From Calycina herbarum (taxonomy: Eukaryota; Ascomycota; Leotiomycetes; Helotiales; Pezizellaceae), in the NCBI GenBank assembly GCA_001414485.1, contig LLEY01000009.1, positions 186,001 through 250,000 of the forward strand: a stretch of DNA of 64,000 nucleotides, read 5' to 3'. The translations under genes and the position numbers were made by a program. The notes under the pieces are model-generated. The model was not told the origin of the DNA. It did not search any database and worked only from the letters and a program-made list of their open reading frames with translations. Below are positions 45,018 to 57,839 of this stretch, in pieces; positions within the stretch are counted from its first letter, which is position 1, and each line of letters begins with the position of its first letter.

Positions 45018-46020
45018 TCAAGTCGATGCATTGAAGGTTGTTGTGGTCGGAACGGGCAGTCTTCTTCTCATCCTTGAGGCAATCTCAACGTAATCCTTCT
45101 CATTGTCGTTGTAGCAAATATCATGACGGACGAAGAAATCAATCATGACAAGTGCGCAATTGGGTTTGAACTCTTGCCTAAACATTGCCTCTTTGATTTC
45201 CTCCACGGTCATCAATTTGAACTCGGCAACTTCCTCGTCGTTTGGTGTTGGGATTATCGACTCGGGTAGTTCGAGATCGAACACATAGACGATGTCTGGA
45301 CGAATGAATTCCGTAATTGGATTTCTGTGCATGTATGTGATGACTCCCGTAGCTTTAACATTGTCCATGAGATAGTCATGGGGCAACGATGCTTCCTCGC
45401 CCGCCTCTGCAACAATGCACTCGAATGGCGAATGATCAGCCTTTACGCCGCCTGCAACAGTGCTGTCAAGCTTATTTGGGTATGTATGGATATTGGGACT
45501 TCGGCGAGCAACCCAAATCTTCAGTCCCTCCGGGGTGTGAACATAAGCTGTGAGGTGCGCTCCGCGTGTCGCAATTCCAAACAGTGGCGCTGTGAAGCGT
45601 TCTAGGCGCGTGGGCGTCTTTGCTCCTTGAATCTTGTACATCTCGCTGTGCTTCTGTACGCTGGGAAACAGTTTCTCCTCAATGACCCTGTCGACTATTT
45701 CCTGGAAGGCTTTGTTGCAGCCATTTGAGGTATCTGCACCGTTCGAGGCATCGAGCAATTGGACGGTTCGAGAGCCGTGGTCAATTACAAAGTCCGCAGA
45801 CCATGGGATTTTCGAGACTGTGGAAGGCAGCATGAATCCGTGTGCCCGTACATCGTGGGGAAGGAGGAGTTTGTACAATGTGCCGAAGTCGAAATCTAAT
45901 GGGACACTTTGCACTGTTAGATAGACCTGTTGTCGGAGAGGGAGTATTCAAAACATACTTATCGACCAAATCTATAAGGTCGAGATAGCATGATGGAGCC
46001 GTAGGAGCGTCTGCTGCCAT
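45018..46020 (-). CDS. Nudix hydrolase (DUF4743 / thiamin pyrophosphokinase-related)
   Basis: Exon 1 (46020-45959, MAADAPTAPSCYLDLIDLVD) and exon 2 (45906-45018) give 316 residues; the 52-base intron (45907-45958) has a CTAAC branch site 9 bases before its AG. The N-terminal domain (YKLLLPHDVRAHGFMLPS, ERFTAPLFGIATRGAHLTAYV) precedes a Nudix box variant, SPFECIVAEAGEEASLP, in which Glu residues of the E-A-x-E-E-A core are kept though the usual Arg is Ala. RRSPNIHTYPNKLDSTVAGG is a family hallmark. Members (like yeast YJR142W) hydrolyse oxidised thiamin diphosphates or are linked to thiamin metabolism. The frame stays open to 46116, so a longer N-terminus is possible. Confidence 0.88.
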
Positions 46021-46512
46021 TTTGTCGTGTCCGCGATTCAGGCTGGCACGGTTGGGTGTACTTGTTCTGGCGTCAGATGGGGTCTCTTCTTCGACAGGAA
46101 ATTTTGTAACAGGCAAGTTGGAAAGACAATTCTACCGAGTATTAAATGATACGGGTAGTTGTACAATTGACAACTCGTAAGTTGTACAATTGACAGACTT
46201 GGGCGGCGATATTATCGCTGGTTATCGTAATCGTTATCGTATTGACATTATCGCGATAAATCGCCAAGGCTAATCATGTGATTGGAAGGAAGTTAAACCC
46301 GTGCCGAAAGCCAATAGAAGCACTTCATTCACTAGACCTACCTAGCCTGCCCCTAGGTATGTCTAACGTTATATATACTATTTTACTATTTCTTACTTGA
46401 AATATGAGGTTATTTAAAGGATCTATCTAACTCATGCTCTTTGCTCCTGGTCTTTTTATACTATAATTTACACTAAAACGGAGCCTAAAATCGTGAAATT
46501 TGAGCCCTGATA
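46021..46512. other. Intergenic, becoming AT-rich; left flank of Fot1 element
   Basis: Short degenerate TTATCG motifs occur near 46208-46258. From 46340 the DNA becomes AT-rich. The last bases (ctgaTA) supply the target-site duplication of the following transposon. Confidence 0.4.
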
Positions 46513-46555
46513 ACCGATATCCCGGCCTCGTGCACGGTCCTGGCAAAAGCCCGCC
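46513..46555. repeat. Left terminal inverted repeat of Fot1 element
   Basis: Starts ACCGATATCCCGGCCTCGTG and is the exact reverse complement of 48645-48687. Including the TA duplication and one further chance base pair on each side, 47 bases match perfectly. Confidence 0.95.
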
Positions 46556-48644
46556 GAAAAACCCCTCTTTTTACCTCGACCATCACTACTTTAACTATGG
46601 CTAGAATAGACAAATCTTATTAGATCAACTTGGCGGTGGTAGCAATTGAAAGAGGAGAGTATAGCAATTTTACTGAGGCAGCTAAGAAGTATAGGTATGA
46701 CCGTACTACTATCTTACGGAGGATTAGGGGCTTGACTATAATACGCAAAGACGCTACTGCCCTTTACTACCAAGCACTTACTAAGGAGTAAGAAGAAGTC
46801 CTGATTCAATAGATTAATAACCTTACTGATTGAGCAATACCCCCTACGTCTTTAATTGTTAAGAACCTTGTAGAAGAGATACGTAGGAGCGCGGTAAGGA
46901 AGAACTAGACTAGGCAATTTATCCGAAGATATAAGGATAGGTTATATAGCAGCTATCTTAAGAATATTAAGAACTTAAGAGTAGTAGCTAAGTATACTCC
47001 TATGTTTATACTCTTCTTTACCTTAGTATTATATACTTTTTCCCCTCCTTATCTTAATTTAAGTATAAAAGCTAATATTATCTTGTTTTCTCTAGCTTAT
47101 ATAAGTTATCAAGAAATATAATATAACTACTAATAACCTATATAACTTTGATAAGAAGGGATTCCTTATAGGATTTAGCTGATCTATAAAGCGTATTATA
47201 AGTCTAGAAGCGTATATATTAGGCTAGGTTATAAAGAATAAGTAGGACAGTTCTCGAGAGTTTATTTCTCTACTAGTATATGTCTCGGCTATTAGGAGAG
47301 CTATCCCGCCGCTTCTTATTTATAAGAGCGCGTTAGGAGACTTACAGAGCTCCTAGACAGAGGATGTTAAAGAAGACGGGGCATATTTTAGTTTATTAGA
47401 AAACGGCTAGTTGTTAAACTAGTTTAGCTTAAAGTAGCTAAAAGACGTCTTTAAGAAATACACAAAACCGAAGAGCGTAAGAGCATACTGGCTGCTTCTT
47501 ATAGACGGCTACTCCTCGTATATTAATATGAAATTTATCGACTTTATATTCCGCTATCGTATTATTATTATTATCCTTCCTCCTTATACTACACATTAGC
47601 TCTAGCCTCTTAACGTAGGCCTCTTCTAACCCCTCGCTATATTCTACAGTAACAAGCTAGAAAAGCTCTTTACTACTTCCGATAGATTAGTCTCTATGTC
47701 TAAGAGATTTTTCTACAAAATGTTTAAGATAGCCTAAGATCTTATATTTATAGAATATAACATTATATATGCCTTTAAGAAGGCTAGAATCTAGCTAATT
47801 TAGAGCGTAAAGATAGTTGCCCAGGTGATAAAGCCTGCCTCGCTAGTCAAGGAACCTGTCAAAGGCATGAAAACACCCCTTATATTAAAAGCTATATAAC
47901 ACGTATTCTTAGACTTTGAAAAGTCTCTATCTAAGCTCAAGGTATACAAGGTCTTTACTTCTATACGTACTCTTTCCTCTTAAGTCTCTATTCTTAAACA
48001 CGAGAACTAGGGGCTACGAATAGCTATTATTCTTAAGAATTAGAAGAGAAAGAAGGGTAAGAGACTTAATCTTTACAGGGAAATTAGCTAGGGAGTAGAG
48101 GTATACTCCCCTAGGAAGGTTATATAAGCTCGAGAGTATCAGGCTAAGGAAGAAGAGACAAGAGAGGCTGAAGAATAGGCAAAGGAAGAGAGAAGAGAGA
48201 CAAGAAAGGCGAATACTCTTAAGAGACAACGTAAGAAGGAAGAATTAGCTAATAAGAGAGCAGAAACCTAGCTCTATAAGGAGCTGGCTACTGTAACTCC
48301 AAAGGCCTTAAAACAGACAAAATATATACATATCCTACGAAAAAGGACTACTCTACATATGCCTCAAGTTAAGAAAGGAGCTAAAAAGGGACAAAAAGAG
48401 CTAGAAAAGCCAACTTTAATACTTAAACTTAAGGTTAGAGTTCTAGCTAAAGTAGTAGCCCTACAATTGAAGGAAACTAGGTTAGGACGGCAGATTAGGC
48501 TACCACTCTGTACTCGCGTATAGTTTTTTATACTTATTCTCTAATTAACTACCTTTTATCTATATCCCTACTTAATTACATACAAATTCAATAAGTAGTT
48601 ATTGTAATATATAACTTTTAATATAGTGGGTAACATTCCGAGGG

Positions 48645-48687
48645 GGCGGGCTTTTGCCAGGACCGTGCACGAGGCCGGGATATCGGT
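48645..48687. repeat. Right terminal inverted repeat of Fot1 element
   Basis: Ends CACGAGGCCGGGATATCGGT, followed by the TA duplication at 48688-48689. Exact partner of 46513-46555; contains several CpA and TpG dinucleotides that RIP has not changed. Confidence 0.95.
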
Positions 48688-49751
48688 TATCGCGGCATTC
48701 ATCAGATTTGGTTTTCAAAATATCGAAATATTCATGATAGATATTATCGATAAATATCGTATCGCCGCGATAATTAACAAGCAGATTACGCGGGGGAAAA
48801 ACGAGAACGGGACGAGAACGAGGTGCATGTCAACTGACCCCCTGTCCTACCCCCTTTGAGGGCGTGTCATACCCCTCATAGGGCGGCAAACCCAGCTGGT
48901 ATCCATTGTAGTACTGATCGGGAACCTCGCGGTGGACAAGATAAAAATAACCCAGCTTACAACGAGAACAAGCCAACGTGAGGAACCTTACACGTTCGAT
49001 ATTCTGGTCAATTCCTTGTGTTTTCCCTGTATTTTTGTCGAATTATTTGAGGTTTCGGTGTTAGTAGGGTTGCTAATTACTGCCACTTATCTTGTCTATG
49101 GCAAAACAACTTTCAGGGTTCAGGTTCCGGCACAGCGTTATGTTTATGAGTACAAGAGAAGTTTGTGTAGAAAGTCGATAGCAAACCACTGATGCCAGTC
49201 TCTACGCTCAAATATAGGCGTAAGAGAACAGAAAGAAACCCCAACCTATATAAGGAGTTACCCCACGTGTTTCGCCAACTTCAACCTGGTACTTATAAGT
49301 TATCTGAATTTAGTCAAAATAAAATATGCTTTTTCCCCGTTTCGTTGAATTTTCGTGTATTGGTCCTCACTGAGTATGAAGTCACAAGTGTCAAGGGATA
49401 TCTTTAGATAAGTTGAATAGTGATAAGTATAAGAGACTTCTGATTGACAACTTTGCATGATATGCTCACTTAACCTTGAGCTGCGACCATTGAAACTGTT
49501 TGACTTCATTCGTTCCAAACTCTCATCTGTTTCCGCTCAGGTAAAATGTCTTTTCAAATTTCAACTCAAGCCACAAAAAAACTTGGTCCTTGTCAATTTG
49601 TAAGTAAATCTATACGTAAAACCCATGCTCAAACATATTCTTCATTTCTCAAGCGACTTGCAATTTTAAGACGTCAACTCTTTCCCTCTGCTCTCAAGAA
49701 CCAAATATAACCCGAAAAAAATAATAAAAAATGAAGAAACATAGTGATGAC
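48688..49751. other. Intergenic; possible old LTR-like sequence
   Basis: Composition is normal again. About 48865-49190 begins GTCATACCCCTCATAGGG and includes pyrimidine-rich GTTTTCCCTGTATTTTTGTCG, resembling a solo LTR, but no second copy is in the window to define its ends. An 86-codon open frame here has no recognised family. Confidence 0.3.
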
Positions 49752-49825
49752 TAACTCCGTTAAGATTCGAACTTAAGAGAAACAGCTAAGCAAGCCGCCT
49801 GCGTTAACCACTCCGCCACAGAGTC
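49752..49825 (-). tRNA. tRNA-Ser(GCU)-like sequence, probably a relic
   Basis: On the minus strand a cloverleaf can be drawn: acceptor GACTCTG with CGGAGTT (two G-U pairs), a 3-bp D stem with the conserved GAGTGGTTAA loop, an anticodon stem GCGGC/GCTGT around the loop TTGCTTA (anticodon GCT), and T arm TTAAG-TTCGAAT-CTTAA, then discriminator A. Odd points are a variable region of only 5 bases, where serine tRNAs need a long arm, and T at position 37 instead of a purine. No intron. Likely a degenerate tRNA-Ser or a tRNA-derived sequence, not a working gene. Confirm with a covariance-model search. Confidence 0.5.
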
Positions 49826-51457
49826 GTTTCTATTCTTCTGAGATGTATTCCATAACACCATTTGTTTCGGCTATACAAATCAATATTTATTGTGTCATTA
49901 AATTGAATCAGGGTTTGCAATGTCTTGTGAGGGGGCGGAGTGGAGACGAGGTTGGGAGATTTATGTCAAAATTCACGCCTCATCAAGGTATCTCGCAATC
50001 CATGATGACGAGTTTCAGCAAGAGCATGACGATCAATGGAAAGTACCATAGATTCAGGCCATACTCTAAAAAGCAATAAAAATTTCTGGCGTGAAAAGGG
50101 AGTTGATCCACGTGACCATGTATCTAACTCAAAAAACCAAGTTGGAGATCCATTTTAATTATAACCTGGAAGTTCCTAGAGCGTTGAGTTACTAGTGTCA
50201 AGAAAATCGTGATTGACTTTGATTCTGGGTATAGAAGAATTGCTTGGTTGTTTGAATTGAGGGGGAAAGAGGCGGCGCTTGACCAAATCACGACTTACCC
50301 GAAAAGCGTACCAGAACCATGACACTAAATCACCAAGTGCAAGTATGAAATAGCCATCATCAGTCTGGAAATCATCCCATTTAAAAGAATCTAGGAGAAA
50401 TTATGTCTCACTATTGCTCAAAAATGTATGTCAAGATTGAAAGACAAGTGACAAGGAAGTTGTATGTGAAAATTTCCCTCCGTCGCAAAATTCGGCTAAT
50501 TTTGCGACATAGGAAACTTTGATATCAACTTGATACTTAGACGCAAAGCTAGACTTGAGAATGCAGATCTCTTCTCCAACGCAAACCAAGGCGCTCAGTA
50601 CAACAGTCTGAGAGTGACATGGTTACACTCCCGGTTATATACTTATTATAACGTAGGGCTTAAAGTCTCGATTTGATTTGTCTCGTCTTTGTAACGGCAC
50701 GAAACGGATACTACTACAAAAGAGGCATATGGAAGTGCGTTCGATAGAATGACATATCCGAATACTAGGCTCTGATACGAAGGAAAAGACCAAATTGGTC
50801 TTTCCTCAAGAGAGAGTGAGAGCATCTATATACAAGAGGGCCGGACAATAACAAAAGTCCGTACCGATCCGGTTCTGACAATCACGAAACCAAAACTGTA
50901 CCGTAATCCTGTTCCGTGCCCTCGGTATCCACCGTTCCGTAACCATCTGTACCGTACCATACTCGGCACGTATTCTTGGCTGTTCCGATGGCTCGGCAAT
51001 TCTATCAATAGCTAGCTATCACAGTCTTAGAGTTGTATTATTATTATATTATATTATATTAGTTTAGAGACATTGTTGTTTTATTAGTATAATTTCTATT
51101 ACTTTTTATAATATTCCCTCTTAGAGTAAAGAGCTTTTAGTTCCTTATTTTATACTAGGAATTCGTAATTAGTTAAGTATAAAGTATATATACTATTCTC
51201 TCTTATATTATTCAACTAAGACAGAGAAAGGGAATTTCATTCTTCTGGTTATAGACTTCCTTTATATTATTCTTAGCTTTTATAGCTAATACTAGTATAT
51301 ACTATAAGCTTTAGTTAGTAATATTAATCTATAGAAACTATATAAAATAGAGAAGTTTAAAGAGAAGTTAGATTATACTTTATTTATAACTTTATTAAAA
51401 GTTATTATTATATTAACTTTTATATTTTTAAGATATTTTTATAATAACTCTCTACTA
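49826..51457. other. Intergenic, no supported gene
   Basis: Mixed-composition DNA to about 51000, then AT-rich, RIP-like sequence with an ATT microsatellite near 51040-51061 up to the next transposon. About 50590-51010 looks like transposon-flank sequence (repeated ACCGTA/CCGTTCC motifs) but could not be assigned. Confidence 0.35.
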
Positions 51458-51506
51458 ACGTGGTTTATTAGAACCTGGCGTATATTAGAACCTAGCGTAC
51501 TTTTCC
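51458..51506. repeat. Left terminal inverted repeat of second pogo element
   Basis: Starts ACGTGGTTTATTAGAACCTG and contains a tandem ATTAGAACCT(G/A)GCGTA motif twice. Reverse complement of 59962-60010 with one mismatch (G/A). Confidence 0.93.
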
Positions 51507-52187
51507 TATCTTCTCTACTTTATTATTTTAATACACGTTATCTTAATAACTACTAATAGAAATTCAAACTTAAGAAGCTCGAATTATCTTAGCTATTAAG
51601 GCTATCCGATTATCTAAAAAGCTTAGTCGTCGGTCTACTATAAAAATCTACAAAGTCTCTAAAACTAGCCTTCGCTGTAGAATAAACGACTAACTTCCTC
51701 TTCTAGAACGACGGCTAGTAAATATTAAATTAACTTAACTCGAGGAGGAAGTGATTCTTTAGAATATACTTGACTTAGATTCTAGAGGGTTTATACCCTG
51801 GCTAGCTAGTATAGAAGATATAGTAAATTATATCCTCGAATCGCGGAGAGAGAAACGCGTTAGTAAGCTTTAGACACATCGATTTATATAACGATAACTA
51901 GAGTTAAAGACGCGTTTTAATCGCGTTTATAACTTCTAAAGAGCCTTATACGAAGATCCTAACCTAATTAGCGCGTAGTTCCGACTTATATAAAATATAA
52001 GAGCGAAATATAGCGTTTTAGATTACGATTTCTATAACTTCGATAAAACAGGCTTTATAATAGATATGATTTGTCTTATAATAGTTGTTACACGTGTAGA
52101 TTAACGTAGTAGAGGTAAGGTAGTTTAGCTAGGTAATCGGGAATAGGCTATAGTAATTGCTTATATTAATAGCGAGGGTTAGGATAT

Positions 52188-52613
52188 TGTTACGAATCAC
52201 GTGTACACGTGATAAGTGAAGACCAGGCGGCGTCCTAACAGGTTAAGCACTATCGGAATATCCCTATAGTAGATAAGGATCGGTTAGGTTAGCTAAGTAA
52301 CCTAAGGATTTTATTATATTAATTACATAACGGACTACTGGATTGCTAGGCGAACTAGCTCGTTGGATCGCTAGCTCGACGAGCGAGTTAGCTGCCTAGA
52401 GGAACGAAGGTTCTATATAAGACTAGCACGTCTGCTATTAGATAGGAGCTTTGTGCTTAACTTTAGTTATTAATCTTATTATCTTATTTAATATCTTTGA
52501 TATAAGTAACGAGTTCGCTTCTAAGTAAACAACCTAGTGTATTTATACTTCTTACTATATACTAACCTTTGAGACTTAGTTATCTTTGTTTAGTTCGTTT
52601 AAGTTTTGTTATA
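52188..52613 (+). repeat. 5' LTR of gypsy element
   Basis: 426 bases, starting TGTTACGAATCACGTG and ending TTTTGTTATA. Highly similar to 58451-58875; differences are mainly C/T and G/A. The palindrome CACGTGTACACGTG lies at its start. Confidence 0.93.
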
Positions 52614-55600
52614 CTTTAAGCACCTACTTAGAAGTAAGATCGCTACTATGTTAGTAACCTCTTTTACTCTAAGAACTACTCTACTAAAGCTAGCTATAAA
52701 CCCCCTAGTCGTACTAGTTACTACTCTTTAAGAGGAAGTGAAACTTCCTCTTCTAAAGCTGTTCGATAGCTTACCTAAGAAACTAGCTAAGTTCTTAATA
52801 AAAGCTTCCCTCTACTTAAACTTTTATTATACTTAGTTTAGAAATAAAACTAACTAGGTTATATAGTTATCTACTTATCTTAAAGAGGCAGCTTATAACT
52901 AGTTAGAACTATACCTAGAGGATTACTAGGCGAATAAAACAGCTAAAGGAAAAGTCTCTCTTTAAATGTCTAAAAAGACGAGGGACTTGTTTAGAAATGT
53001 TTAAGAGTTAGGGATAGAATTAACTAGGCTTTTAAAGATGTTAATATAAAAAAGAAGGTAGTTAGAGCTTTATACGTACTTAGGCAAAAGGGGTCAGCTG
53101 CTAAATATATCTTATAATTTTAATAGTACTTAGTATAGATAGGATAGAACGACGAAGTATTATATAAACAATTCTATTATAGACTTAAGAACAACGTAAA
53201 GGATGAACTTACGTAAGAGGATTTTCTAGATACGTTAAATAAATTAATAAATAACGTAATTAGGATTAATAACTATATTTATAAAAGGAATCTAGAGAAG
53301 AAAGGAAGTTATAGTTACTAATATAGAAAGAGTAAATAAAAAGATTATAGAGACTCTATAGAAATCAATACTACCTAGAAATTATAGGTTTTAGGAAAGG
53401 AATTTAAGAAAGAAAACTTCTAGAGAGGAGGACTGTCTTAGAAAGAGCGAAATCGTCGACGTGAGTAGAACTTGTATTATAACTATAGTCTTCTCAGCTA
53501 TAGAGTAAATAAGTATAGTAAGAAGAAAGACTCTAAAGAGAAACAAGCTAATGCTACTATCTAAAAAGAAGTAGCTTTACTAGAAAAAATCGAACTTATA
53601 GACGAAGAACTCAAGGCTAGAGGTTATAGTATATAAATTAAAATAGACGCTATAGATACAACAGTAGGCGTTATATACTTATAGCTAAACGAAGGAATTA
53701 AGTTATAAGTTAGTAAGGTGTAGAATACTAATAATAATAGAGATTTATTACTTAAAGAATATTATAATATATAGTCGGAAATGGATTATAAATCGCCTCT
53801 TTAAGTAGAATATAAATTACTATTATTAATAAGTTTATTAGAGTTATTAGAATCGATATCTAACTTATTAGAAGTGGATCTAGGAATATATAAGCCTAAA
53901 TAAGGCGAAACATAGGCATTTATTAGAACCTTTAAAAGAGGGAATAGATAGGTATATATAGAAAACTAGAAACCTAATTTCTAGAGCTTATATTCTACTT
54001 AAGGAATTAACTCTACTATTTTAACTACTTATAAAATAGTTTAGAATAAATAGGATAGAATAACTTTAGTAAGCCTTATTACTAAAAGGGAAACCATCGA
54101 ATTTAAAGAACCTAGACTAAAATAAACAGTATCTAGTAAGCTATCTAGTATACCTAAGATAGGAGATATTTAGATAGTCGTAGATATATAAGAAGAAACT
54201 AGCTTATAGTAATAGCAGGGTTCTAACGACTTTATAAGACGCCTTAAAACCAGTTTTTTAGATACGCTACCTAATAGCAAGGAAGCTATACTAGAAATAG
54301 GAGGCTAGTATACTATAGTCGCTTTAATTAGAAAAGTTAGGGTAATATTTTAAGAACTAAGAAGTAGAAAATTATTTAGTATAATCTTTTAAAAGATAAA
54401 TAAATATAATATTAATTAAGAAACGGAGTTAGTATAGAGTAAGCTCTACTAATTAACAAATAGAGAATTAAACACTACCTCTAGAGAAAATCAACTTATA
54501 GTAACAGCAAAGATAAGAGGAAAGGAACTCCGAGTCTTAATTAATTTAGAAGTAATAGGTAATTTCCTTTCTCTAATAGCTTAGAAGAAGCTAAACGTCT
54601 TAATTAAAGGTATAAGGCTATACTACTTAGGAGTAGTTAACAGAACAGACGTTATATACTAGGATAGAATTATTAACTAGTAAACTATTCTAATAAGTAT
54701 TACTATCGAAGAATACTACTCTAATATATAATTCGATATTATTAAAATAGGAAGTAAGAAAGCAATACTTAGTATACTATAGATTAAGGAATATAATCTA
54801 GATATTAATTAGAAGGCTTAAATAATAACCTTTAGTTAATATAATTATATAGGCTTATAATTATAACTTTAAAGCTAGAACGAGGTTAGTACTACCTCTT
54901 CTAAGACGCTAGGACACCTTGTCTAGGGTCCTTCATAGGTTAGTAAGATAGCTAATAACGAAATACCTATATAGTATAGAGAATTTAAGGCTTTGTTCAA
55001 GAACCTAGAAGACTTATAAGCCTTGCTAGAATATCGCTTATAGGATTATAAGATTAAACTAAAAGAGGGTTATTACTTCTTAAAGTAGAAACTTCGGTTA
55101 TATAACTAGAAAAGCTTATAGAGAATAGAAAGTTATATAAAAGGAGGTATTAAAAAGAGATATATCAGAAGATCTAAGTTACTAATTACCTTAAACATAC
55201 TTATTATTAAGAAAAAAGACAATCTAGATAGAAGAGTATATATTAATTACTAAGAAGTAAATCATACTACAGTTAAGAACGCTTATCCGCTACTACCTAG
55301 CTAGTACTTATAAGACAAGTTAAACAAGGTAGTATAATTTATAAAACTAGATTAATAAAACGCTTATAAACTTATATAAATAAAAGTTAGAGACAAATAG
55401 AAGATAGTATTTACCTTACTATCAAGCCTTTATAAATATATAGTTATACTATTTAGACTTTATAACATACTAGCTATATATTAAAGATAAAATAATAATA
55501 TTTTAAGAGATCTTCTAAAAGTAATAGTAATATATTACCTAGATAATATCTTAATCTTCTTAGAAAAAGAAGAAGAATATAAGGAATACGTTAAAGAAGT

Positions 55601-57839
55601 TTTATAACAACTTATAAGAGTAAACTCTTAGTTAAAACTCTTAAAATACAAGTTTAGAGTAACTTAGACCCTTTTTCTAAAATAGGTATTTAGCTTAGAA
55701 AAAATAAAAATAAATCTAGTAAAAATCTAGAACGTCTTAAACTAGAAATTACTAGAGAATATAAAAGACATATAGTCCTTCTTTAGATTTATAAACTTTT
55801 ACTATCTATTTATTTAAGACTATATAAAGATTACTAAACTAATATTAAAACTAGTTAAAAAAGCTATTAAATTTATATAGAATAAACAGGTAGAAGATAC
55901 TTTTTAAAAAATCAAAACAAAGTTTATAAAAAAACCTATTCTATACGATTTCGATATAAATAAGCCTAGTATAATCGAAACAGACGCCTTAGACATAGCA
56001 GTAGATATAGTTTACCTATAGCTAAATAATAAAGGAAAACTTATACCTATTATATATTATTCTAAGACATTTAACTTAGTATAATAAAACTATAGTATCT
56101 TCGACAAAGAATTACTTACTATAGTATTAGCTTTAGAACACTAGAGAATTTATTTATAGCTAGTAAAATACCTAGTTATAGTTTTATCTAACTATAAGAA
56201 CCTTAGAACATTTATAATAACTAAAGAACTTATAACAAGATAATTAGCTAGATAGTCAGAAATATTAAGAGGATTTAATATTATTATTTAACATATAAAA
56301 GGAACGTTAAATACTTAGGCTAATACTCTTAGCTAGAAACCCAGATATAAGAGAAATAAAAAGTATAAGAAGATTATAATCTTAAAAACTCTTAAGAATA
56401 GAGACTTAGTACCTACTATATATAAGATAGCAGCAACGAATAACATTTAAATAGACAAAATCTAGAACATATACAAGAGTTATAATTAATATATAAAAGG
56501 GAAATTATAGGTTCCTAGCTCGTATATAAAAGAGTTTATATAAGAATACTATACTACACCTACTTACGGTTACCAGGGAATTCGCAGAACTCTCTAGAAG
56601 ATAAGACAATACTACTATATTAATCGGTTATCTATAATAGTTAAGGAAGTAATAGTAGAATATAATACCTATACTAGGAATAAGGCTTCCTACTATACTT
56701 CTTATAGACAGATAAACACTACTCTAATACTACAAATACCTTAGAAATCAATATCTATAGATTTTATTATTAAATTACTAAAATCTAAAGATCTAATAAT
56801 AAGAGTTAAATATAATATAATCCTAGTTATTATAAAACAACTTACAAAGTATATAATCCTAATAGTATATATAGAATTAAGTATAGCTAAGGAATTAGCA
56901 TTTATATTCCTTAGAGAAGTAGTCTTAAGACATAGACTACCTAAAGAGATACTCTTAGACAGAGACAAGCTCTTTACTTTAAAATTTTAGATCGCTCTTA
57001 TAAAACGATTAGGTATAAAGAGAAAGCTATCTATAGCTTTCTACTCTTAAACAAATAAAAGAAACAAATAGATAAATTAAGTAGTTAAAACATACCTTAG
57101 TTATTATATAAACTATTAGTAAGACAACTAGGTAGAACTATTACCCTTAGCACAGTTTACCTATAATAGTTTAGTAATAGAAACAACACTTATTATACTA
57201 TTCTATACTAATTTTAGGTATAAATTAATAGCGTATTAAGAACTACTATCTACGACTATTAATAACTAACTTACTCGTATTCAAGTCTTAAAAATTAAGA
57301 GTCTATATAAGGAACTTATAAAAGACCTATAATTTATAGTAGAAAGAAACATATACTACTATAACAAACGACGTAGTTAGAAGCTAACGCTAAAAGAGAG
57401 GGATAAAGTCTACTTAGTATAAAAAAACATCGACATAAAAAGACTAAGTAATAAACTAGATTATAAAAAACTTAGACTATTTAAAATCAAACGTGTTAAA
57501 GGACCTTTAAATTATAAATTAGCACTACTAAGGATAATAAATATCTACCTAGTATTCTATATATCCTTACTCGAACTAGTACTACTAAGAGCACTACTAG
57601 CTCTACTTATAGAAATTCAACTAGTAAACCTAAATACTAAGTATAAAGTTAAAAGGATTCTTAACTATAGACTTATTAGAGGATAGGTTAGATATTTAAT
57701 AAAATAGTTAGATTACCTATATTTAGAAAATACTTAGAAACCTAGAAAAAACATTAGCTAGTACTTAGAGGAACTTTAGAAGTTCTATTATCAAAACCTA
57801 AGTCTACTTATATTATATAGTTAGTAGGAAAGGACGTAA

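Larger units (their letters stand above)
46513..48687 (+). mobile_element. Fot1/pogo-type DNA transposon, RIP-decayed, complete ends
   Basis: A 2,175-bp element bounded by 43-bp perfect terminal inverted repeats and the TA target duplication typical of Tc1/mariner-pogo elements. Inside, the + strand reads as a Fot1 transposase with stop codons: ATG at 46597 (MARIDKSYQ), helix-turn-helix EAAKKYRYDRTTILRRIRG, then YNFDKKGFLIG, LLIDGYSSYI (first DDE region) and LPPYTTH-LQPLNVGLF (second). Gln codons have become TAG/TAA, so it cannot encode transposase. RIP mutations start roughly 100 bases inside the left end, leaving the repeats clean. It could only move in trans. Confidence 0.88.

Noticed and set aside
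48932..49192. 86-codon frame with a hydrophobic segment
   Set aside because: More likely part of an LTR-like sequence; no start context, no family.
56741..56968. 75-codon minus-strand frame inside the gypsy element
   Set aside because: Antisense to RIP-mutated integrase; chance frame in AT-rich DNA.
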